DNA of 18,426 nucleotides from CAVVVS01 sp963751355 (lineage in GTDB: Bacteria > Bacteroidota > Ignavibacteria > Ignavibacteriales > Ignavibacteriaceae), in contig CAVVVS010000089.1 of the NCBI GenBank assembly GCA_963751355.1, positions 1 to 18,426 on the forward strand. The letters are read 5' to 3'. This document shows, piece by piece, positions 13,630-18,426 of the stretch (the first letter of the stretch is position 1; every line of letters begins with the position of its first letter). The translations under genes and the position numbers were made by a program. The notes under the pieces were generated by a model. It worked only from the letters and a program-made list of their open reading frames with translations. It ran no database searches and had not been told where the DNA came from.

Positions 13630-14382
13630 ATGTCTAAAATAAAAAATGCAACTAAGAACCAGCCAAGTATTGTTAATATCACTATCTTGTACGATAATAA
13701 TCCTATGATTAAAGGTTTACAAACTGATTGGGGATTTGCGTGTTTGGTAGAAGTTGGGAAAACCAGAATTTTATTTGACACCGGTGATAAGGGCGATATT
13801 CTTTTAAGTAATATGGAAAAACTTGGTATTGACCCGCGAAGCATTGATATTGTTTTTCTATCTCACTTTCATCACGATCACACGGGCGGATTAAACGAAT
13901 TACTGCAAAGAAATGCGAAATTGAAAATATTTTATCCGAAGTCATTACCACTGGAAATAATTTATTCGATAAATTTTTTCGGTGCGGCGCCGTTTCCGGT
14001 TTCTTATTCAATGAAAATATTGCAGGATGTTTTTACACTCGGCGAAATTGAAGGAACTATTCCCGAGCAGTCTCTAGCTGTTCGCTCGCGCGAAGGAATT
14101 GTTGTTATTACCGGCTGCGCACACCCGGGAATAATCAACATCCTCCAAAAAGCAAAGGATGAATTCCCTGGTGAATTGATCTATCTTGCTATGGGCGGAT
14201 TTCATCTCAGCCATTTAAATGATGATGAAATAAACAAAGTAATTCATAAAATATACGACATGAACATATTATCTGTGGCCCCGACACATTGCACCGGCAG
14301 CACGGCTCGCAATATATTTAAAGAAGTTTTTAATGCAGATTATATTGAAAGCGGAGCAGGTAAAATTGTTACAATCGATTAA
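13630..14382 (+). CDS. MBL-fold metallohydrolase (COG1237-type)
   Basis: The 250-residue protein has the metallo-beta-lactamase metal site: SHFHHDHTGG at 78-87, GCAHPGI from 161 (His164), MGGFHLSH with His191, and a distal PTHCTG with His219. The order and spacing fit the group annotated as 7,8-dihydropterin-6-yl-methyl-4-(beta-D-ribofuranosyl)aminobenzene 5'-phosphate synthase-like, which in bacteria has no proven function. GGGAG lies a few bases before the ATG. It follows the deformylase by 52 bases and precedes two hotdog thioesterases; whether they are co-transcribed is not clear. Confidence 0.88.
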   Translation: MSKIKNATKNQPSIVNITILYDNNPMIKGLQTDWGFACLVEVGKTRILFDTGDKGDILLSNMEKLGIDPRSIDIVFLSHFHHDHTGGLNELLQRNAKLKIFYPKSLPLEIIYSINFFGAAPFPVSYSMKILQDVFTLGEIEGTIPEQSLAVRSREGIVVITGCAHPGIINILQKAKDEFPGELIYLAMGGFHLSHLNDDEINKVIHKIYDMNILSVAPTHCTGSTARNIFKEVFNADYIESGAGKIVTID

Positions 14383-14428
14383 TAGCATAAGGTAATACCA
14401 CGGCGATGATCTTAAAAAGAGTACAAAT

Positions 14429-14836
14429 ATGAATTTCGACAACGACAAATATAAAGCGTCAATTAATTTTGAAATAAAAACATATGAAATAGACATAGCC
14501 GGTCATGTAAATAATATTGTGTATGTTAAATGGCTGGAAGATTTACGCTGCAAACTCTTTGAAAAAATACTTCCTATTGATAACCTGCTTTATTTGAATT
14601 TATACCCTGTAGTTACATCAACTAATATTATTTATAAGAAGCAGCTTAAACTAGGCGATAGACCTGCGGGATCTATTTGGATAGAGAATATTCAACATAG
14701 CATGATGATCCTAAAATTCAATTTAAATTTAGGCAAAGATACCATCGCTTTCGCTGAACAGAAATGTATTTTAATGAACCTAAAAAATGGTACAATGGAT
14801 AAAGAGCGATTGAGATCTTTTGCGAGTAAAGAATGA
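14429..14836 (+). CDS. Hotdog-fold acyl thioesterase (4HBT type)
   Basis: The 135-residue protein carries the 4-hydroxybenzoyl-CoA thioesterase-type signature IDIAGHVNNIVYVKWLE at residues 21-37, with Asp22 in the position of the catalytic Asp of the family, and the expected beta-hairpin strand SIWIENIQHSMMILKF later. It presumably hydrolyses an acyl-CoA or acyl-ACP. The substrate is unknown. Its stop overlaps the ATG of the broken MerR gene (ATGA at 14833-14836), so the two were once coupled. A second, unrelated-type hotdog protein follows beyond the pseudogene. Confidence 0.85.
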   Translation: MNFDNDKYKASINFEIKTYEIDIAGHVNNIVYVKWLEDLRCKLFEKILPIDNLLYLNLYPVVTSTNIIYKKQLKLGDRPAGSIWIENIQHSMMILKFNLNLGKDTIAFAEQKCILMNLKNGTMDKERLRSFASKE

Positions 14837-15270
14837 CCGGAAGAAAGATACAAGATGAAGAACCTATTTTCCCTATTAGTACAGCCGCAAAGCTGCTTAA
14901 TATTTCTCTTCACACCCTAAGGATGTATGAAAGAGAAAGGTTAATAATATCTTTTAAAAAAATTCTAACCACAAACTATTTTCTAAGGATGACAAAATAA
15001 AATAAAAGCATCCGTCGTTCTATAAACGAATTAATAATCAGTATCAATGGGATTAAATCACTTTAGTCTTTAATTCCATGCTGGGATATTGTTAAATACA
15101 CTACCCAAGATCGATAAATATGCGAAGCATTCACCGATCATATTATAATTTGCTGGGATCATAATTCTCCGGGAACAATTTGTGAAAAGAAGAATTACAG
15201 AAACCGTGAGGTTTTCAAATAATATTCTGGTTGCAGAGAGATAAAAGATTTGATCAAATCTCATAACTAA
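14833..15270 (+). pseudogene. Degraded MerR-family transcriptional regulator
   Basis: The frame starting with ATG at 14833 gives a MerR-type winged helix (PISTAAKLLNISLHTLRMYE) and stops at 15000 after 55 residues. In other frames the family continues: NSNHKLFSKDD just after a 7-A run at 14956-14962, then NKSIRRSINELIISINGIK around 15001-15057, SLIPCWDIVKY near 15068, and a Cys-rich tail (CEAF, ICWDH, GTICEKK, YSGCREIKDL) to a stop at 15268-15270. At least two frameshifts and three in-frame stops (TAG in KSL*SLIP, TAA in DR*ICEAF, TAA in VFK*YSG) break it. The order of these blocks matches full-length Cys-tailed MerR proteins, so it is a fossil and not noise. The intact gene probably regulated neighbours. 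Confidence 0.82.
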
Positions 15271-15373
15271 CGGATTTAAAAAGTACATTAATAATAGATG
15301 AATGTTTATGCGAGGAGATATATCCGGGTAAATAAAACAAAAATTAATTTAATAGAGCACTTTGGAGATTAAC
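15271..15373. other. Short spacer between pseudogene and thioesterase
   Basis: AT-rich spacer of about 100 bases. It contains a GGAG close to the next start codon and nothing else I can name. Confidence 0.4.
15361..15367 (+). promoter_or_regulatory. Ribosome binding site deciding the thioesterase start
   Basis: TTTGGAG precedes ATG at 15374 by six bases and contains the alternative TTG at 15362, so the ATG is the better start. Confidence 0.5.
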
Positions 15374-15880
15374 ATGACTCATAAAATTAGTGGTAAACAA
15401 CGCAATTCAAAACTCTGTTTTGTATGCGGATTGAAAAATGAATTTGGCATTCACGCTCACTTTTATGCAACGGAAAACCAAGAACTAATTGCATTATTCA
15501 CTCCTTCAGAAGAACATCAAAGTTATCCCGGAAGACTTCACGGCGGTATTGCGTCGGCTATTCTTGATGAAACAATCGGAAGAGCAATTCTAAATAAATA
15601 TGATACTGAAGTTTGGGGAGTTACAATTGAATTAAACTTGAAATTCAAAAAACCGGTTCCTTTAAATCAACAATTAAAAGTAGTTGGTAGAATTACAAAC
15701 GAAAACAGCAGAATGTTTGAAGGAACGGGAGAAATCATATTAACAAATGGTGATGTTGCAGTTACTGCCCAAGGCAAATATTTAAAGGTCCCTTTGGATA
15801 AAATTACAGATTTTGATATAGAAGATAATGAGTGGAGAATTGTTGAATTGGAAGATGATCCAAAAGAAATTGAAATATAA
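15374..15880 (+). CDS. PaaI/THEM4-type hotdog thioesterase
   Basis: The 168-residue protein has the hotdog motif GRLHGGIASAILDE at residues 53-66, where the His-Gly-Gly segment binds the CoA thioester and Asp65 or Glu66 is the likely acid. It opens with CFVCGLKNEFG (Cys15, Cys18), a short CxxC preface common in THEM4-like members. The substrate is unknown. The start at 15374 is chosen because TTTGGAG (15361-15367) precedes it; the in-frame TTG at 15362 lies inside that site. The acidic C-terminus (DIEDNEWRIVELEDDPKE) is an extension beyond the fold. Confidence 0.87.
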   Translation: MTHKISGKQRNSKLCFVCGLKNEFGIHAHFYATENQELIALFTPSEEHQSYPGRLHGGIASAILDETIGRAILNKYDTEVWGVTIELNLKFKKPVPLNQQLKVVGRITNENSRMFEGTGEIILTNGDVAVTAQGKYLKVPLDKITDFDIEDNEWRIVELEDDPKEIEI

Positions 15881-15972
15881 TTTAGACAAAATTATTAGTC
15901 TATTTAACCCGTACATAAAAACATGAATCAAAAATTCATTTTAATTCACTAAATACAAAAGGATGAAAAAAT

Positions 15973-17154
15973 ATGCTTACTAAGGATATGGGATTTAACA
16001 CTAAGTTGATACACAGCGGAGAATTTGAAGACCAATTTGGAAGCGCTACTGTTCCAATTTACCAGACTTCAACATTTAAGTTCAAGAATGCACAGCACGG
16101 TGCCGATTGTTTTTCCGGTGCAAGCGATGGGTATATATATACAAGAATCGGAAATCCAACAATTCGCGCTCTTGAAAGAAATATTGCTGATTTGGAAAAT
16201 GGTTATGACGGAGTGGCTACCAGTTCCGGGATGTCTGCAATTACAAGTGTTTACATGGCATTGTTGGGAACCGGCAGCCATATAATCAGCACGGCTTCTG
16301 TTTACGGACCGGCACGAGGTGTACTGGAAAAAGATTTTTCCCGCTTTGGCGTTGAAGCTGATTTTATCAACACATCCGATGTCAAGGGGATAGTATCTTC
16401 AATAAAGGGAAATACAAAAGTTCTCTATATTGAAACTCCGGCTAATCCGACCATGGAGATTACCGATATTAAAGCATGTGCAGAGATTGCAAAAAAACAT
16501 AATTTAGTTTTGGTTGTAGATAATACTTTTGCTACTCCATATTTACAAAAACCGCTAGATCTCGGAGCTGATGTTGTTCTTCACTCTGTTACTAAATTTA
16601 TTAATGGTCATGCCGATATAGTCGGCGGAATTGTTATAACCAAAGGGGAAAAAATATATAAAAAGATACGTCATTCTATGGTTTATATGGGTTGTAATAT
16701 GGATCCCCATCAAGCTTATTTAGTTTTACGCGGTTTAAAAACCTTAGCGCTTCGTGTAGAACGTAATCAAGAAAACGCTATTAAGGTCGCTCGTTTTTTG
16801 AAAAACCATCCAAAGATCGCCTGGATAAAATATCCCGGGCTTGAATCTCATCCTCAATTTGAATTAGCCAAAAGACAAATGAGCGGAGCCGGGTCTATGA
16901 TTAGTTTTGGTGTGAAAGGCGGACTGGAAAGTGGACGAAAGCTAATGGACAGCGTACATTTAGCTACATTAGCAGTATCACTGGGCGGTGTCGAAACCTT
17001 AATTCAGCATCCGGCATCAATGACACACGCAGCCGTAAGTAAGGAAGATAAACTTAAAGCCGGAATCACTGATGATTTAGTCCGGTTATCGGTAGGTATT
17101 GAAGATGTAAATGATATTATTGCCGATTTAAATCAAGCCTTGGAACTTGTGTAA
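15973..17154 (+). CDS. Methionine gamma-lyase-family PLP enzyme (Cys/Met metabolism)
   Basis: The 393-residue protein is a full-length Cys/Met-metabolism PLP enzyme. It shows YTRIGNPT at 56-63, ATSSGMSAI at 82-90, the loop Tyr at 111, VVDNTFATPY with Asp183 contacting PLP, and HSVTKFINGHADIVGG with the PLP lysine at 208. Candidates are methionine gamma-lyase, cystathionine beta/gamma-lyase or O-acylhomoserine sulfhydrylase. The loop after Tyr111 reads YGPARG, without the Cys (YGCT) of well-studied methionine gamma-lyases, so that assignment is not firm. AAAGGATGA precedes the ATG. Apart from the earlier thioesterase it has no obvious pathway neighbour. Sulfur amino acid degradation or synthesis is the likely role. 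Confidence 0.9.
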   Translation: MLTKDMGFNTKLIHSGEFEDQFGSATVPIYQTSTFKFKNAQHGADCFSGASDGYIYTRIGNPTIRALERNIADLENGYDGVATSSGMSAITSVYMALLGTGSHIISTASVYGPARGVLEKDFSRFGVEADFINTSDVKGIVSSIKGNTKVLYIETPANPTMEITDIKACAEIAKKHNLVLVVDNTFATPYLQKPLDLGADVVLHSVTKFINGHADIVGGIVITKGEKIYKKIRHSMVYMGCNMDPHQAYLVLRGLKTLALRVERNQENAIKVARFLKNHPKIAWIKYPGLESHPQFELAKRQMSGAGSMISFGVKGGLESGRKLMDSVHLATLAVSLGGVETLIQHPASMTHAAVSKEDKLKAGITDDLVRLSVGIEDVNDIIADLNQALELV

Positions 17155-17294
17155 ATGTAATTTGTAGTACGAACTCATCGGAGGAAAAAGACTTTAACGA
17201 TAGTTAACAAATCTGGATGCACAAATTGTACCCGGGATTAATATTTACAGAATCTTCTCAAAATTTTGTAAAAGTATTTTACTAAGCAGCGGAA

Positions 17295-17335
17295 AGTACC
17301 TCATGTGAGGTTAATAGCCTCACATACCAGGTACT
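17295..17335. repeat. Long imperfect hairpin between convergent genes
   Basis: AGTACCT (17295-17301) pairs with AGGTACT (17329-17335), and inside it ATGTGAGG (17303-17310) pairs with CCTCACAT (17318-17325), leaving a 7-base loop and a small bulge. It could be a bidirectional terminator, though no T-run follows on the plus strand, or the end of a mobile repeat. Confidence 0.65.
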
Positions 17336-17570
17336 GAAACCCAAAAGCTATATACGTTGTTATACTATTTGTAAATTGAAGTTATAACAGTAAGGATCAT
17401 AGTAGTATTCACCGCTTGTCTTTCATCCGGTCAATTATCCGGTTATTTTCTAATTTATTATCAGTGGCTGAAATATAGTCAAATTTTTGCAACCGGTATT
17501 GTGATTAAGGAAATGACTGCACTAGTAAAATATCGCTCATTATCTTGCATTTTTTTCCCAAATAAATTTA

Positions 17571-17588
17571 CTCGCCGCAAACGGCGAG
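17571..17588. repeat. Compact GC-rich palindrome
   Basis: CTCGCCG (17571-17577) pairs perfectly with CGGCGAG (17582-17588) around a CAAA loop. The stem is far more GC-rich than its AT-rich flanks. On the minus strand it lies downstream of the MFS gene and could contribute to its termination. Confidence 0.55.
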
Positions 17589-17757
17589 GTATCCTAATTG
17601 ATGATTCTAATTTTACGATGCAAGCAGCGGGGAATTTTACCCAAGTGCCCTCCTCTGCCGAAGTCCGGAAGAACGAAGGCGGTGTAAACGGACACAATCC
17701 TCGAGTCTATTTATGTATACCGGATGTCGAAGTTTAGGGAAAGATTCTTTAATGTAA

Positions 17758-18426
17758 TCATGTCCTTTCCAAATCAACAGGGCAAACCATTTTATTTATG
17801 TAATAAAGTGATAATATTGTAACTATAGATAAAACCGGGAATACGAATGTGTAACCGGTACTATGGATTGTCAACCCGAGTAAAAGGGGGAATAACGCGG
17901 ATGAAATATTAAGCGTTCCGAATATGCCAATATAAAGCGGTCTGTTTGATTCGTTTGATATTTCGACCAATACTCCCTCCTGGGCGATTCTCTGTGCGCT
18001 GATTGCCGAGCCTGTTAAAAGAAAGAGAACGTAGTAGAAAATAATGTTGTTGAAAATACCCAGCACAAGCGCTGCAATCGGAATAATGCTAAAAATAATT
18101 GCCGATATTCGAAGCATACCTTTAAATGAAAGTCTTTTTACAACTTTATGCCATAGCAGATTTGAAAGGATCATACCGGTGATTTGAACAATAAGAAAAT
18201 TCCCGATCATATTGGTAGTAATTGTAATATTGCTCTTTATAAATCCGATGTAAAAAGGGACAAGTACAAGTGTGAAACCGATTAAGTTTGATGTGATTAC
18301 AAAGTATTTCAAATTGGGATTTGATCTTAACTCGGATGGAATTTTACGGATTACTTCGATGATGCTTTTGTATTTAATAGAAATCTCAGACGGTTTTTCT
18401 TCGAGAATCCAGAATCCTGCCGCACC
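17758..18426 (-). CDS. MFS transporter, C-terminal part (5' end outside window)
   Basis: The minus-strand frame is open from the window edge and gives 222 residues, so the gene is partial at its 5' end; a TTG at 18312 is internal and not the start. The visible part begins AAGFWILEEKPSE, a typical MFS central-loop sequence, then shows about six hydrophobic helices (from ITSNLIGFTLVLVPFYIGF, through ISAIIFSIIPIAALVLGIF, to FPVLSIVTILSLYYI). Substrate is unknown. It converges with the methionine-lyase-family gene across a 600-base spacer. The last helix ends close to the C-terminus, so the end looks complete. Confidence 0.85.
   Translation of the reverse strand, partial: GAAGFWILEEKPSEISIKYKSIIEVIRKIPSELRSNPNLKYFVITSNLIGFTLVLVPFYIGFIKSNITITTNMIGNFLIVQITGMILSNLLWHKVVKRLSFKGMLRISAIIFSIIPIAALVLGIFNNIIFYYVLFLLTGSAISAQRIAQEGVLVEISNESNRPLYIGIFGTLNISSALFPLLLGLTIHSTGYTFVFPVLSIVTILSLYYINKMVCPVDLERT

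Larger units (their letters stand above)
17155..17757. other. Gene-free region with palindromes, possible decayed mobile DNA
   Basis: About 600 bases between convergent genes contain no reading frame with a recognisable product. Two strong palindromes (17295-17335 and 17571-17588) and a 9-base direct repeat AAGCAGCGG (17284-17292 and 17622-17630) are present. The stretch 17620-17740 is richer in G and C than the surrounding DNA and looks like a structured or formerly mobile sequence, but I cannot identify it. No tRNA is visible. Confidence 0.5.

Noticed and set aside
14833..15000. A functional 55-residue MerR-like protein
   Set aside because: The rest of the family can be traced downstream through shifted frames and stops, so the short frame is a remnant.
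17501..17737. Reading frame of 78 codons over the palindromic spacer
   Set aside because: No recognisable domain, no clear ribosome binding site, and it spans a perfect palindrome (17571-17588) and unusual composition; more likely non-coding or decayed DNA.

Overview
The window is AT-rich bacterial DNA with almost all genes on the plus strand, short operons and mostly weak purine-rich ribosome binding sites. Gene content points to an anaerobic or microaerophilic member of the Ignavibacteria/Bacteroidota-Chlorobi group: a secreted octaheme cytochrome c, several NifX/NifB-type iron-molybdenum-cofactor family proteins, Mrp- and CooC-type ATPases, radical SAM enzymes, a pyruvoyl arginine decarboxylase, and thiol/ferritin oxidative defence. 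This placement is inferred from gene content; no rRNA or tRNA is present.

Layout. 1-3400: a secreted OB-fold-like protein, a His-tailed NifX-like protein, an Mrp/NBP35 ATPase and an octaheme tetrathionate-reductase-family cytochrome closed by a terminator-like hairpin. 3400-6290: small-protein block with a CGGC-domain protein overlapping a DUF2695-like protein, a COG0731-type radical SAM enzyme, a stand-alone glycogen-binding-like (CBM48/E-set) domain protein, an unknown small protein and the tRNA methyltransferase TrmO. 6300-9700: a Gly/Arg-rich DUF5320-like protein, three more NifX-family proteins, Dps and two tandem 1-Cys peroxiredoxin genes. The second peroxiredoxin lies in a decayed tandem duplication that also copied the intergenic hairpin and the first codons of the downstream NifX-like gene. 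9700-13580: pyruvoyl arginine decarboxylase (TTG start), a radical SAM protein with a C-terminal Cys cluster, then a translationally coupled trio of CooC-like ATPase, phosphatidylserine-decarboxylase-like protein and peptide deformylase. 13600-15900: MBL-fold hydrolase, two hotdog thioesterases, and between the thioesterases a MerR-family regulator pseudogene broken by frameshifts and stops. 15970-18426: a methionine gamma-lyase-family PLP enzyme, about 600 bases without a credible gene but with two strong palindromes, and the C-terminal part of an MFS transporter on the minus strand.

How it may work together. Four PF02579-type proteins plus Mrp and CooC P-loop ATPases and radical SAM proteins suggest metal-cluster handling outside nitrogen fixation, since no nif structural gene is seen. 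Dps and peroxiredoxin in the same stretch would protect oxygen-sensitive clusters. These links are inferred from proximity only. The strongest direct observations are the decayed tandem duplication, its base-pair-conserving hairpin, and the MerR pseudogene.
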